Below, piece after piece: positions 44,241 to 55,600 of a stretch of 64,000 nucleotides of DNA. The first letter of the stretch is position 1, and every line of letters starts with the position of its first letter. The position numbers and the translations under genes were made by a program. Origin of the DNA: Rhizobiaceae bacterium (GTDB lineage: Bacteria; Pseudomonadota; Alphaproteobacteria; Rhizobiales; Rhizobiaceae); contig JAEPNK010000001.1 in the NCBI GenBank assembly GCA_017643495.1, forward strand, positions 539,623 to 603,622, given 5' to 3'. The notes under the pieces were generated by a model that searched no databases, had not been told where the DNA came from, and saw only the letters and a list, made by a program, of their open reading frames with translations.

Positions 44241-45461
44241 GTGAGCAAACCCATCGAACCCAATTCCTGGAAAACCGGGCCTGATGAGAACGGCCATTTC
44301 GGCATTTTTGGTGGTCGTTACGTTGCCGAAACGTTGATGCCTCTAATCCTTGAGCTTGATGAAGCCTATGCTGAGGCAAAGAAGGATCCGCAGTTTCAGG
44401 CTGAACTAGAGGCTCTCAACAAGCATTATACCGGGCGCCCTTCCCCCTTGTATTATGCTGAAAGCCTGACAAAACATCTCGGTGGCGCCAAAATCTATTT
44501 CAAGCGGGATGAACTGAACCATACCGGTTCGCACAAGATCAACAATTGTCTTGGCCAGATCCTGCTTGCAAAAAAGATGGGAAAGACACGCATCATAGCC
44601 GAAACAGGGGCCGGCCAGCATGGTGTTGCCTCTGCGACGGTGGCCGCCAAGTTCGGTTTCCCCTGTGTTGTTTATATGGGCAAGACGGATGTTGAGCGGC
44701 AAAGCCCGAACGTCTTCCGCATGAAGCTGCTGGGCGCTGAAATCGTTCCGGTAACGGCGGGTGCAGGAACGCTGAAGGATGCAATGAACGAAGCCCTCCG
44801 TGACTGGGTGACCAATGTTGAAAACACCTATTACCTGATCGGCACGGCGGCCGGCCCGCATCCTTATCCGCAGCTTGTGCGTGATTTTCAGACTGTCATA
44901 GGGCGTGAATGCCGTGAGCAGATACTGGAAGCCGAGGGCCGCCTGCCTGACATGCTGGTTGCTTCGGTTGGCGGCGGTTCAAATGCGATCGGCCTTTTCC
45001 ATCCCTTCCTTGATGACAAGGATGTTGGGATTGTGGGTGTCGAGGCAGGCGGGCGCGGGCTCAACGGGGAAGAACATTGCGCCTCGCTGACAGCCGGCAA
45101 ACCGGGTGTGTTGCATGGCAATCGCACATTCCTTTTGCAGGATGATGACGGCCAGATACTGGAAGGCCATTCCATATCGGCCGGTCTTGACTATCCGGGT
45201 ATCGGTCCGGAACATTCCTGGCTGCGCGACACCGGGCGGGTGGAATATGTTCCGATCATGGATGATGAAGCACTTGAGGCATTTCAGTTGCTTTGCCGCA
45301 CGGAAGGCATTATTCCCGCTCTGGAACCAAGCCATGCGCTGGCTGAAATTGTAAAGCGGGCTCCTGAAATGGACAAGGACCAGATCATCGTGATGAACCT
45401 GTGCGGGCGCGGTGACAAGGATGTTTTCACCGTCGGCAAGGCGCTGGGTATCGATCTTTAG
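44241..45461 (+). CDS. trpB: tryptophan synthase beta chain
   Basis: TrpB joins indole and serine using pyridoxal phosphate. The 406-residue protein has the PLP lysine at 99 in HTGSHKINN, the phosphate-binding GGGSNAIG and the substrate loop [10 protein letters not shown]. The C-terminal NLCGRGDKD carries the serine-side active-site residues. The GTG start at 44241 lies 12 bp after trpF. All residues needed for activity are present. Confidence 0.98.
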   Translation: MSKPIEPNSWKTGPDENGHFGIFGGRYVAETLMPLILELDEAYAEAKKDPQFQAELEALNKHYTGRPSPLYYAESLTKHLGGAKIYFKRDELNHTGSHKINNCLGQILLAKKMGKTRIIAETGAGQHGVASATVAAKFGFPCVVYMGKTDVERQSPNVFRMKLLGAEIVPVTAGAGTLKDAMNEALRDWVTNVENTYYLIGTAAGPHPYPQLVRDFQTVIGRECREQILEAEGRLPDMLVASVGGGSNAIGLFHPFLDDKDVGIVGVEAGGRGLNGEEHCASLTAGKPGVLHGNRTFLLQDDDGQILEGHSISAGLDYPGIGPEHSWLRDTGRVEYVPIMDDEALEAFQLLCRTEGIIPALEPSHALAEIVKRAPEMDKDQIIVMNLCGRGDKDVFTVGKALGIDL

Positions 45462-45474
45462 GGGCCAGATTCAC

Positions 45475-46308
45475 ATGACAATCGAAACACGTATTGACCG
45501 GCGCTTTGCTGCGCTTCGAGAACAGGGTCGGCCAGGGCTGGTTACCTTCATCATGGCGGGTGATCCAGATAACGCGACTGCGCTTGACATTCTCCGGGGA
45601 TTGCCGGAAGCCGGGGCCGACCTGATTGAAATAGGCATGCCGTTTTCAGACCCAATGGCGGACGGTCCATCCATCCAGCTTGCAGGACAACGCGCACTGA
45701 AGGGCGGGCAAACACTGTCAAAGACCCTCGAGCTGGTGAGCGATTTTCGCAAGGATGATGACAATACGCCTGTTATCCTGATGGGCTATTACAATCCGAT
45801 TTACATATACGGAAACGAACGGTTTCTTGCTGATGCCAGCCAGGCAGGTGTGGATGGTCTGATCATCGTGGACATTCCGCCGGAAGCAGATGATGAACTG
45901 TGTTTGCCAGCCATGGAGAACGGTATCAATTTCATCCGGCTTGCAACGCCGACAACCAATGCTCAACGGCTGCCGCGTGTTCTGCAGAACTCATCCGGCT
46001 TTGTTTATTATGTTTCGATAACAGGCATTACCGGCTCTTCCACGCCGGACCCCGAGAAAGTTGCGGCTTCTGTCGGTTTGATCAAGAAAAGCACCCAATT
46101 GCCTGTGGCAGTCGGGTTTGGTGTGAGAACCGCTGAACAGGCTGCCGCTATTGGCCAGGCATCGGATGCCGTGGTCGTCGGTTCGGCCTTAGTCAGTGCC
46201 ATAGCAGAAACACTGGACGACAACGGCAAGGCAAGTACCGAAACTGCCGGGGCAGTGCATGATCTGGTGCGCAGCCTTGCTGAAGGTGTGCGCTCCGTGA
46301 AACACTGA
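45475..46308 (+). CDS. trpA: tryptophan synthase alpha chain
   Basis: TrpA cleaves indole-3-glycerol phosphate and channels indole to TrpB. The 277-residue barrel has the catalytic Glu in [15 protein letters not shown] (near 52) and Asp in IIVDIPPEA (near 125). The phosphate loops are [10 protein letters not shown] and [10 protein letters not shown]. The ATG at 45475 lies 13 bp after trpB; the longer in-frame version would read into trpB. Confidence 0.97.
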   Translation: MTIETRIDRRFAALREQGRPGLVTFIMAGDPDNATALDILRGLPEAGADLIEIGMPFSDPMADGPSIQLAGQRALKGGQTLSKTLELVSDFRKDDDNTPVILMGYYNPIYIYGNERFLADASQAGVDGLIIVDIPPEADDELCLPAMENGINFIRLATPTTNAQRLPRVLQNSSGFVYYVSITGITGSSTPDPEKVAASVGLIKKSTQLPVAVGFGVRTAEQAAAIGQASDAVVVGSALVSAIAETLDDNGKASTETAGAVHDLVRSLAEGVRSVKH

Positions 46309-46383
46309 ATATTGCAAACTTCGGACAAATTATCGCGTTAGCGCTGAAACAAGACATATTTGTAACAAGGGTCAAGGTTTCCA

Positions 46384-47340
46384 ATGAACTGGATCACCAA
46401 CATCGTCAGACCGAAAATCGGGTCATTTCTCAATCGCAAGGAAATGCCGGAAAACCTCTGGATCAAGTGTCCGGAGTCGGGCCAGATGGTCTTCCACAAG
46501 GATCTCGAAGCCAATATGGGCGTGATTCCGGGCTCCGGCTATCACATGAAGATTTCTGCTTCCGAACGCATGAAGCAATTGTTCGATGACGGTGAGTACC
46601 AGTTGATCGAGATGCCGCAGGTAGCACAGGATCCGCTCAAGTTTCGTGACAAGTCCCGCTATGTGGACAAGTTGAAGGAGGCCCGGAAGAAAACCGGCCT
46701 CGAGGATTCTGTTATTGCCGCAAGGGGCATTGTTGAGGAACTGGAAATGATTGCCGTCTGTCACGAGATGGCCTTCATAGGCGGCTCGCTCGGCATGGCT
46801 GCCGGAGACATGATTATCAAGGCCATGGAAGAGGCTGCAGCAACCCGGACCCCACTTGTTCTGTTTGCTGCCTCCGGCGGTGCTCGGATGCAGGAAGGCA
46901 TTCTGTCCCTGATGCAATTGCCACGCACCACAGTTGCCGTGCAGATGATGAAAGATGCCGGGGTACCCTATATTGTGGTCCTGACCAATCCCACAACAGG
47001 CGGGGTTTCCGCTTCCTATGCAATGCTGGGCGATGTGCACATTGCAGAGCCGGGCGCGGTGATCGGATTTGCAGGCCGACGGGTAATCGAGGGGACAATC
47101 CGTGAAAAGCTGCCAGATGATTTCCAGACTTCGGAATACTTGCTCGAACACGGCATGGTTGACATGATCGTTAGCCGTCTTGAACTGAAATCGACTCTTT
47201 CCCGTGTTATTCGTCTGCTTCTCAACATGCCTGCCTATGTTGCTCCGGAGTCGGAAAAGGCCGAGCCTGCCGTTACCGCAGAGGATGTGGTTGAGGATGC
47301 CGCAATCGTCGAGGCTGACGACAAGAAGGCGCAATCCTGA
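46384..47340 (+). CDS. accD: acetyl-CoA carboxylase carboxyltransferase beta subunit
   Basis: AccD with AccA transfers CO2 from biotin to acetyl-CoA, the first committed step of fatty-acid synthesis. The 318-residue protein has the crotonase-type core ([44 protein letters not shown]). The N-terminal zinc ribbon is degenerate: of the four Cys seen in E. coli AccD only Cys29 (IKCPESGQM) remains. This loss is shared by rhizobial AccD as far as I know. The C-terminal tail is acidic and A/E/D-rich. Confidence 0.95.
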   Translation: MNWITNIVRPKIGSFLNRKEMPENLWIKCPESGQMVFHKDLEANMGVIPGSGYHMKISASERMKQLFDDGEYQLIEMPQVAQDPLKFRDKSRYVDKLKEARKKTGLEDSVIAARGIVEELEMIAVCHEMAFIGGSLGMAAGDMIIKAMEEAAATRTPLVLFAASGGARMQEGILSLMQLPRTTVAVQMMKDAGVPYIVVLTNPTTGGVSASYAMLGDVHIAEPGAVIGFAGRRVIEGTIREKLPDDFQTSEYLLEHGMVDMIVSRLELKSTLSRVIRLLLNMPAYVAPESEKAEPAVTAEDVVEDAAIVEADDKKAQS

Positions 47341-48651
47341 TTGAAAAACCGTGTTGATGTCCTGATAGACCGCCTTTCGGAAATCCATCCGAAGGGCTTT
47401 GATCTTTCACTGGACAGGATTTCTTCCTTGCTGGAAAAGCTCGGCAACCCCCAAGACCGCTTGCCACCGGTCATCCATGTGGCAGGAACAAACGGCAAGG
47501 GCTCAACCATCGCTTTTGCAAGGGCAATCCTCGAAGCCCAGGGTTTCTCTGTGCATGTCCATACCTCACCGCATCTGGTTAACTGGCGGGAACGCTATCG
47601 TCTTGCGGGGGATTTGGTTGGTGACGATCTGTTGGCCGATGCAATTGAGCGCGTTGCCGATGCGAATGACAACCAGCCAATCACCGTTTTCGAGTTGCTG
47701 TCTGCTGTGATGTTTGTTCTTTTCAGTGAACATGCGGCAGATTTTGCATTGGTCGAAGTTGGCCTTGGTGGCCGTTTTGATGCAACCAATGTCATTGCCA
47801 GGCCGATTGCTTGTGCGATCTCTCCTGTTGCCCTGGATCATCAGGCCTATCTCGGAGACACGATTGAAAAGATAGCGTTCGAGAAGGCCGGCATTATCAA
47901 GCAGGGCGTACCGGTTGCAGTTGGCCTTCAGGCCGATGGTGCGCGTGATGTGATCGAACAGGTGGCAGCTCGAAACAAAAGCCCGGTCTTCATTGCCCGG
48001 CAGGATTACGATTTCTATCAGGATGCAACCGGGTTTGTATATCAGGACAATCAGGGCTTGCTCGATTTGCCCATGCCACGCCTGCTTGGCGAGCATCAGC
48101 TGGCAAATGCCGCGCTTGCGATTGCCACGACAAGATTGGCGGGCATTGCGGTCACCGACCGGGCGTTCCAGACAGCCATGAAAACCGTCAGTTGGCCCGG
48201 GCGCTTTGAAAAACTTCCGTCCGGAAATATTGGATCAAAACTCCCTGAAGGAACTGAAATCTGGATTGATGGCGGCCACAACCCATCCGCAGGTGAGGCG
48301 ATTTCTGCACTTCTTGCCGGGCTTGATCGTGGTGCTGTTCGCCGGACAATTCTTGTTTGCGGGATGATCAATACCAAGGACCCAACCGGCTACCTGATGC
48401 CATTCTCCGGGTTGGACATATTGGTGCTTACAGTGCCTGTAAGCATGAGCGAGGCAGGGATAGAGCCTGAACTGTTGAAGGGAATTGCAGAAAAAGCCGG
48501 ACTTGAAGCAAGGGCCTGCAATACACTGGAAGAGGCAATCGGCCTGATTGCCCGTGAACTTGATACTTCTCCACAGTCACGAATTGTTTTTTGTGGCTCA
48601 CTGTATCTTGTCGGTGAGGTGCTGGACAGAAACGGTACACCACCACAATAA
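47341..48651 (+). CDS. folC: bifunctional folylpolyglutamate synthase/dihydrofolate synthase
   Basis: FolC adds glutamate to dihydropteroate and to folates. The 436-residue Mur-ligase-type protein has the ATP loop HVAGTNGKGSTIAFA (near 41), FTSPHL-type HTSPHLVNWRERY, EVGLGGRFDATNV (Mg site) and the C-terminal WIDGGHNPSAGEA. The TTG at 47341 abuts the accD stop and is the only start that keeps the family N-terminus. A bidirectional terminator follows. Confidence 0.95.
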   Translation: MKNRVDVLIDRLSEIHPKGFDLSLDRISSLLEKLGNPQDRLPPVIHVAGTNGKGSTIAFARAILEAQGFSVHVHTSPHLVNWRERYRLAGDLVGDDLLADAIERVADANDNQPITVFELLSAVMFVLFSEHAADFALVEVGLGGRFDATNVIARPIACAISPVALDHQAYLGDTIEKIAFEKAGIIKQGVPVAVGLQADGARDVIEQVAARNKSPVFIARQDYDFYQDATGFVYQDNQGLLDLPMPRLLGEHQLANAALAIATTRLAGIAVTDRAFQTAMKTVSWPGRFEKLPSGNIGSKLPEGTEIWIDGGHNPSAGEAISALLAGLDRGAVRRTILVCGMINTKDPTGYLMPFSGLDILVLTVPVSMSEAGIEPELLKGIAEKAGLEARACNTLEEAIGLIARELDTSPQSRIVFCGSLYLVGEVLDRNGTPPQ

Positions 48652-48652
48652 A

Positions 48653-48677
48653 AAACCCGGCCAGTCTGGCCGGGTTT
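48653..48677. terminator. bidirectional intrinsic terminator between folC and trxA
   Basis: There is a perfect 11-bp stem (48653-48663 with 48667-48677) with a 3-nt loop. The plus side reads on into GTGTTT, and the minus side ends in a T run (TTTTT from 48651-48655). Confidence 0.88.
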
Positions 48678-48699
48678 GTGTTTAGCGATCAAAGCAGGA

Positions 48700-49020
48700 T
48701 CAGGCCGCGCCGTTGATCCATTCAACCAGGGCGTTTTTCGGTTTTGCCCCAACGGCCATGGAAGCTGGTTCACCACCCTTGAACATGATCAGGGTAGGAA
48801 TTGAACGCACACCATAGGTAGCGGCCAGGTCAGGATTTTCGTCAAGGTTGAGCTTGGTAATTTTTACCTTGCCGTCCATTTCATCAGAAATTTCCTCAAG
48901 GCTTGGTCCGATGGCCTTGCAAGGCCCGCACCATTCTGCCCAGAAATCAACGACAACCGGCAGGTCCGATCCGAGAACCTCGGTCTGGAAATTGCTTTGA
49001 TCAACTTTTTGGGTGGCCAT
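48700..49020 (-). CDS. trxA: thioredoxin
   Basis: This is a general disulphide reductase of the cytosol. The 106-residue protein has the active site [11 protein letters not shown] (Cys31, Cys34), the conserved cis-Pro in [11 protein letters not shown] and the buried Asp in VVVDFWA. The ATG at 49020 has AAGGAG 7 nt upstream; an in-frame ATG at 49062 has none. A sigma-70-like promoter lies about 65 nt upstream. Confidence 0.97.
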   Translation of the reverse strand: MATQKVDQSNFQTEVLGSDLPVVVDFWAEWCGPCKAIGPSLEEISDEMDGKVKITKLNLDENPDLAATYGVRSIPTLIMFKGGEPASMAVGAKPKNALVEWINGAA

Positions 49021-49083
49021 CACAAGGCTCCTTATATTGGTTATGCGGTCAGCGTGTCGCACGAATACGATCAGGGTTGGGCA

Positions 49084-49112
49084 AACGTATGAACGCCCGG
49101 AGGCAAGGTCAA
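49084..49112 (-). promoter_or_regulatory. candidate sigma-70 promoter of trxA
   Basis: On the minus strand TTGACC (49107-49112) is followed by a 17-nt spacer and TACGTT (49084-49089), 63 nt before the trxA ATG. The good -35 and ideal spacing support it. Confidence 0.48.
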
Positions 49113-49128
49113 GGGGCAGTTGTGTGCA

Positions 49129-52100
49129 TCACTGCTTCTTGAACAGTTCAAGCGTCTCGTCAAGCAGATTGTCGGGAAGGATCATCATTTCGGGTGTGCG
49201 GGTCCACATCAAGGCACATGTCACTGTTTTATCGGGATAAATTTCACGTATCATTTGACGGTAAAGGGCAAGCTGCACACGGTATTCAAAGGGCACTGTC
49301 TGGTGGGAGTGAGGTACGTTCCTGTTGGTTTTGTAATCAAGTATGGTTACTTGCTGTTCGGAAACAGTTAACCGGTCTATCTGTCCGGAAACCTGTAACT
49401 TGCCCAGGCCGGTTTCCACCCAGCCACCCACCGATACTTCGGCAATCCCCTGGCCGTCAAAAAGCGTTTTGTAATCCGGGTTTTCAAGAATTCCGAACAC
49501 ATCCTCCAGAACAGACATGATTTGCTCTTCTTGCCAGTCACTTGCTGCATTTCGTACATAACTGGCTGCTCTTTCTCGGCGAAGTTCAGGTGCCAGCTCC
49601 GGAAGGGTCTCCAGTAGCCGATGGGTAATATTGCCGCGTTGCAAGGCAAACCGGTTGTCTGCCGACGGTTCCGGCATGCCCGACATTTTGCCGTCACTTG
49701 TATCGCCCTCAATAAGCACAGAAGCGCCGGAAGGGGATAGCGGCCTTGGTAATGGCGGGTCGGTTTTCGCAGGCCAGAAAAGCCAGTCCGGAACATCATC
49801 AGGATGTTTGTTCGCAGCCTTTTTGTGTTGTTCGGTTTTCAGTGGGCGTTGCTTGCGTTCTTTTTCGATCCAGCGCCAGGCTTGTACGTTGCCGTCATCG
49901 TCCGTTACTGTAGTTGCCGTGGGGGCAAGTGCATCATGCACCATTCTGTGCCAATGGGGATGGTTCACAGTTTTGCGTCGCTGGTATCCACAGACCACCA
50001 GCTTGTCAGCCGCTCTTGTCATGCCGACATAAAGCAACCTTCTGTACTCCCCTTCGCTTTCAGTCTGTATCAGGGTTGTTGCTGCCCTGGTTTCTGGCGT
50101 ATGCAGGCTTGTTGAGGGGAGCCATATACGCGGCGCATGAGTTTTCTTTGAAGGCAGGGGCAGCAGGCTGGGCCTGTGCCGTTCATTCCAGGCGGGGCCG
50201 CAGGAATCAACCAGAAAGACGACAGGTGCTTCAAGTCCCTTGGACGCATGCACGGTCAGTATGCGAACTTCATTCCGGTTGAGTTCCACTTCCCGCTTGA
50301 TCTCCGGATTGGTGCGTACAAGTCCGGAGAGGAAGCTTTCCAGGCCTCCGTCACGATCGCGGGCATGAATGAGTGCTTCATCAAGAAACGCTTCGATTAC
50401 ATCCTCTGCTTCGCTGCCGAGCCTGGCCAGTATTTTTCTGCGTCCGCCAAACTCACCCAGCAATCTGGCATAAAACCCGAAAACAGATGTGGTCCGGGCC
50501 AGTGAAAACACTTCTTCGAGTTCTTGAAGGGTTTCGTCTGCCAATTGCCTGTAGGGATGTTCGTGCTCTGCTGCAATCTGCCCGATACGGCCAAAAAGAC
50601 TGGTTTCCCTGCCCCGGTCATGGGCAAATGCAAACAATGCCTCTTCCGGCAGATTGAAAAACAGGCTTTTCAAAACGCAGGCAAGGGACAGGTCATCCTG
50701 GGGAAGGATTGAAGCCCTGCCGATTGCAATCAGGTCCTCGACAGCAACATGCTCGGCAAGGCGGAGCCGGTCGGAACCGGCCACAGCTATCCCGTCGTCC
50801 TTCATGCTTCTCGTCAGTGCGTTGATGAAGACTGGTTGGCGGCTTCTGACAAGAACCAGAATGTCGCGATATTCAAGCGGACGATCCATGCCAGGCAGGG
50901 GTGAGCCGACCATTGATGCGACTTCCCGGGAAATGCGTCTGGCCAGTTGTATTTCAGGATCATCATCATGTGTGCGGTCAATCGGGTCAGTCCAGCTTTC
51001 CGTCTGCTCCCGCTCGGGTTTGACGTATAACGGCCACACCTGCACTTCCCCGGGATGCTTCTCGCGAACAGCACTGTGAACCGGCGCAAGATTGTCTCCA
51101 GAAAGCCCTTTTTTGTTCTCATCCACCTCAAAAACCAGGTCAACGGCCTTGAGTACGTCACTGGTGGAGCGAAATGACAGATTCAGGCGTCCGGCATGAA
51201 ACGGCATGCCAACGGAATCAACCTTGCGCCTGAGTAACCTTTGCTGGCGCCCGAATTCGCGAGGCTCGGCGCCCTGGAACGAAAAAATCGACTGTTTCTC
51301 ATCTCCCACAACGAACACTGTACGATCTCGTCGTGAAGCAGTTTCACCGGTATGAAAGTCTTCGGTAATTGCATTGATGATTTGCCATTGTACCGGACTG
51401 GTATCCTGGGCTTCGTCCACGAGAACATGATCGACGCCGAGATCAAGCCGATAGCGTATCCAGTCCCGGATGTCGGCCCGGTTGAGCAGGTTGGCTGCCC
51501 GCTCGATCTGGTCGTCGAAATCGACAAGCGCGCGCTGGCGCTTCATCGTTTGGTAGCGCTCGAGTATCGCTGTGCCCAACTCAAAAATGTGCCGTGAATT
51601 GCGTATCAGTTGTGGTGCATGAAAGTGTCCGGCTTCTGCAAGCAGAAACTCTCCGCAATGGGTAAGCGCTTCGGCAAGCTCGGGCACAGCCTCTTTTATC
51701 GCCTTGGTTGCGAGAGACCTTTCTGTACGAACTTTTCCCTGGGCAGTGAGACATGCTTCGCTGATCGCATCGAAGCGGCTGTCAACATCATCGGAATGCA
51801 GGAAAGTACCAAGACGTTCGGCCAGTTTGGCATCGGTTGTAGCGGAGGATTTAACAGCCTGCTGATACGCGCTTTCGAGTAGTTCGTTTGAAACCGGCAG
51901 CCTGTCCATGGTGACTTGCTTGATGGTTTGTGCTGTATCTTCCTCGGTAATTCTGAAATGGGCATAGAGCTCGTCGATTGCATTATCGATACCCGGTTTT
52001 GTCCAACCCAGAAAATCATCGCGGTTTGAAATGATCTCGCGAATACCTTCGGCAATTGCCTGGTCACTTGCCTCGGGTATGAGGGCTTCGTGATGCGATG

Positions 52101-52635
52101 TGGTTTCGTCATTCTGGCCATTTCTGCCGGACAGCACGTCCGAGGTTGCCTGCGCCAGCAATTCAGACTGTTCAAGATCCTGAACGGTTTCGAAATGCCC
52201 GGGGACATTGGCTTCCAGAGGAAACTGGTGCAGAAGAGCTTCGCAGAAGCCGTGAATTGTCTGGATCTTGAGACCGCCAGGGGTGTCGAGAGCCTTGGCG
52301 AAAAGCTTGCGGGCGTTCTTTCGTACGGTCGCGTCCGGTTTTTTGCCGGTGCTTTTTCTTATGGCATTTTCAAGTTTGTCATCCGGCAGCATGGTCCATT
52401 CAGACAGGGTCTCGAATACCCGGTTTTTCATGTTTGCCGCCGCCGCCTTGGTGAAGGTCAGGCAAAGAATGCGATCAGGTGCCACTCCCTCAAGCAGTAG
52501 CCTTATGACCCGTTGTGTGAGCACATAGGTTTTGCCCGAACCTGCATTGGCAGATACCCATGCGGAGTTTGCCGGATCGGATGAGTTGAATTGCTCATCG
52601 AGGGTTTGCTGGTCGATTTTCATCTCCTCAGCCAT
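49129..52635 (-). CDS. addA: double-strand break repair helicase-nuclease AddA
   Basis: AddA is the UvrD-type helicase and nuclease subunit of AddAB, the RecBCD counterpart. The 1168-residue protein has Walker A SANAGSGKTYVLTQRV (about 28-43), DHVLVDEAQDTSPVQW (motif II), VGDEKQSIFSFQGA (motif III) and YVGMTRAADKLVVCG (motif VI). The C-terminal PD-(D/E)xK nuclease has ILDYKTNRN. The ATG at 52635 overlaps the addB stop by 8 bp; longer in-frame versions only read back into addB. Confidence 0.96.
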   Translation of the reverse strand: MAEEMKIDQQTLDEQFNSSDPANSAWVSANAGSGKTYVLTQRVIRLLLEGVAPDRILCLTFTKAAAANMKNRVFETLSEWTMLPDDKLENAIRKSTGKKPDATVRKNARKLFAKALDTPGGLKIQTIHGFCEALLHQFPLEANVPGHFETVQDLEQSELLAQATSDVLSGRNGQNDETTSHHEALIPEASDQAIAEGIREIISNRDDFLGWTKPGIDNAIDELYAHFRITEEDTAQTIKQVTMDRLPVSNELLESAYQQAVKSSATTDAKLAERLGTFLHSDDVDSRFDAISEACLTAQGKVRTERSLATKAIKEAVPELAEALTHCGEFLLAEAGHFHAPQLIRNSRHIFELGTAILERYQTMKRQRALVDFDDQIERAANLLNRADIRDWIRYRLDLGVDHVLVDEAQDTSPVQWQIINAITEDFHTGETASRRDRTVFVVGDEKQSIFSFQGAEPREFGRQQRLLRRKVDSVGMPFHAGRLNLSFRSTSDVLKAVDLVFEVDENKKGLSGDNLAPVHSAVREKHPGEVQVWPLYVKPEREQTESWTDPIDRTHDDDPEIQLARRISREVASMVGSPLPGMDRPLEYRDILVLVRSRQPVFINALTRSMKDDGIAVAGSDRLRLAEHVAVEDLIAIGRASILPQDDLSLACVLKSLFFNLPEEALFAFAHDRGRETSLFGRIGQIAAEHEHPYRQLADETLQELEEVFSLARTTSVFGFYARLLGEFGGRRKILARLGSEAEDVIEAFLDEALIHARDRDGGLESFLSGLVRTNPEIKREVELNRNEVRILTVHASKGLEAPVVFLVDSCGPAWNERHRPSLLPLPSKKTHAPRIWLPSTSLHTPETRAATTLIQTESEGEYRRLLYVGMTRAADKLVVCGYQRRKTVNHPHWHRMVHDALAPTATTVTDDDGNVQAWRWIEKERKQRPLKTEQHKKAANKHPDDVPDWLFWPAKTDPPLPRPLSPSGASVLIEGDTSDGKMSGMPEPSADNRFALQRGNITHRLLETLPELAPELRRERAASYVRNAASDWQEEQIMSVLEDVFGILENPDYKTLFDGQGIAEVSVGGWVETGLGKLQVSGQIDRLTVSEQQVTILDYKTNRNVPHSHQTVPFEYRVQLALYRQMIREIYPDKTVTCALMWTRTPEMMILPDNLLDETLELFKKQ

Positions 52636-55600
52636 CACCGTCCTCCTCTCCGCCTGTGGACCATTCCCGTACCCGGGCCAGATGGTCGTAATCGCCGGAA
52701 ATGTCGCCATCCCTGAACGGCACACGACGGGAAACGTAAGCCTGTTCCTCATTCCGGAATGCATGAAAGAGGTCTTCAAGGCCGGATGTTGCATTGTTGA
52801 TGATGGCTTCGGGCGGCATGTCTTTGCTGGTGATGCTCTCATCCCTGAACCGGTTGCCGGAGAGCAGGCGAATGTGAAGCAGGTCCTGCGGCAGGGTCGG
52901 GGGGAGGCCTTCAAAGCCACCCTTGCTGAGTATCAGGCCTTCAAGGGCCAACTGTGGCGAAAGGGTTCTGGCCTGCTGGGCAGAAGGACCGGTGCCCGTT
53001 TTGTAGTCCATGAGCAATGCCAGTCCGTCGGCCGAATAATCAATACGGTCCGCCCGCGCGGTCAGCTCGAACTGCTCATCAAAAAGCCGGATACGACCGG
53101 ACAATTCACAGAACGTATCTGTCCCGGGTTTTTCCTGAAGATAGCCTGCTTCCCAGGCAATATAGGAATGCGCAACTTCACGGAACCGGAAAATCCATGT
53201 GCGTGTGATTTCTTCCGGCAGGTTCTCGGCCCTGATTGTTTCTTCCGCGATTGCATTCAGCAATTCATGGCGATCTTCAGGTGAACGTCTTTCGGGGTTG
53301 CTGCCGATATAGTCCTGCATGATGCGGTGATAGAGAGTGCCCTTGAGCAGGGGGTCGGGCTCTCTTTCGAGGGGTGCGACAGGCTCAAGTTTCAAAATGC
53401 GGCTTGCATACAGGGCATAAGGATCACGTATCCAGGTCTCTATTGCCGTCACGGGAAGGGAAACGGGCCGCGATGAAACCGGTGGCGTGGGTGCAGGTGG
53501 GCTGATGCGCCGGATAGGCTCACTGGCATGGTCGAGTACTTCGGCCAACCTGAGATAGGTATGTCCACGCGCCACCAGATGGTCGTACTGCCCTTTGCCT
53601 ACCAACGCTCCCAGTCTCTGCAACCACCGTGAGGCGACGGTTGGAGACTTGTCCACCCGTGAGGAGCGGGAAAGAAAGATTTCCTGCTTTCCCATCAATT
53701 GCTGGAAATCGTGTGCGGCAAGGCCAACCCGTCTTTCCGGGGATGCCATGCCCAGTTCATGTCGCATGCTTCGGTTAAGAAATGGGTCGTTGCGGACGTT
53801 TGCAGGCCATGTGCCTTCGTTCAATCCGCCCAGAATGATCCGGTCATGCTCCAGCAGGCGGATTTCGAGGGGGCCATAAATATGCAGCCTTGGATGGCGG
53901 TTATGGCGTGGTCGCGTATTTGTACCGGCAAGAAGGGCCTTGATGATTGCCGGAATATCCATCCATTCGATGCGGAAAGGGCGATCCCCCGCTGTTATGA
54001 AGTCATTCAGAAGTTTTTCAAGTGCTTCACCGGTCTCATTGTCAAACAGGTAGCTGGTCCCGTCTGGCCCTTGAGACAATTCCGTCATCACGGTTTTGAT
54101 GACTTGCATGAGTGCGCTGATTGATATCGGTTCCAGGCTTGTCCGCAGGGCAAGCAAGGGTTCGAGGGTCGCGTCCAGTCGTTCGAAATGGTCAAACAGT
54201 GTATTCCATAGGACCTCATCCAGTCTTCGTATGGCTCGCGGGACATGGGAATCCTGGTCAAACTCCTGTCTGCGCCGGAGAAGGTCGTCTTTCAGGGAGC
54301 CGGGTCTGGCTGGCCGGATGGCGCCACGCAATGCGGCCAGTTCAAAAGCCTGTCCCAGTTCCAGCGCCTTTTCCCTCTCGAGGCCCATCAGACAAAACGG
54401 GTGTTTAAGCAGCGAGGCGAGCGTTGCATTGCTGGTCTGGGAAAAGCAGCAATCGGCGATCAGTTGAAGGAAAACGGCCGGGTTGGAGTTGGCGAGCGGT
54501 GTTCCCCCTGAATCATCCACATCAATGCGAAACCGCTTGAGTTCCGAGGAAACGCGGCGTGCGAGATTCCGGTCCGGAGTAACAAGGGCCGCTGACTTGT
54601 TCGGTGTTTCAAGTACCTCGCGCATGGCTATGGCGATTGCCAGTGCCTCACTACGCTCTGTCCCAGCCTCAATTACACTGACATGGGAAAGTGAATTTGC
54701 CAGTATTTCCGGATCAAACTTCCCGGCGTGTTCAATCCAGTCTGCTGTTGCGTCAGAAGAAGCGAGAGCAACACTCACCAGTTTGCGACAGGTTTCCGTG
54801 CGCGCGTGTTTTGGACCTGTGGTGGAAACAAGTTCCGTTACGCTTTCGCGGTCAACCTGAAGTGCTGTCAGGAGCCGCGACAGTCCGAATTGCGGATGTG
54901 TCTCAATGGCGGAATCATTGGCAGGATTTGTGTGGCAGAGCATTTGCCATTCCCCGTCCGGCAATTCCCGGTCCAGACCGGGCAAGACAACTGCACCTTG
55001 TGGCAGCCTCGATACTGCCTTCAGCAGGCGTTGTGTGGAAGGAACAGAACCGGTGGAACCGGCAATGATAACCGGGCCCGATACCCGGCCTTCCTCATAC
55101 TGTTTTGCCCGCAAGTGCAATAATTCAGCTGACCGCATGGCGGGATCAAGCAACTGCAGTTCTTCAAGCCTGGCGGGCCATGCGCTGGCAATGATTTTCA
55201 GGAATTGGGATGTAAGCTGCCACCAGTTGGCATGGTTTTCTGGGACGATTGCTTCAATGTCAGCCCAGTCCGTTTCTTCCTGGCTGATCTGGTTCATCAG
55301 AACGGACAAGTCATCTGCCAGAAGCAAGGCATCAGCCCGCGATGACGGTATGACGATATCCTCGTCGCCATACATGTCCCGGACATTCTGTTCCATTGTA
55401 TCGACCCATATGTGGATCAGATGTGCAAGTTCGAGCTTGCGGGCGCCGGGCTCGATTGCTTCGCGCAACACCCCGAGTTCGGCAGCATCCGGACCAAGGC
55501 CGAATTCTTCGTCGCTAACATCTCCAAGGGTGCGGATTCTGGGAAGAAGAACGGCTCCTGTGCCCTCCAGCCGGGCGAGGAATGCAGATGACAATGCACG

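Noticed and set aside
46423-47388. 321-residue minus-strand frame opposite accD
   Set aside because: It is an antisense shadow of a conserved core gene.
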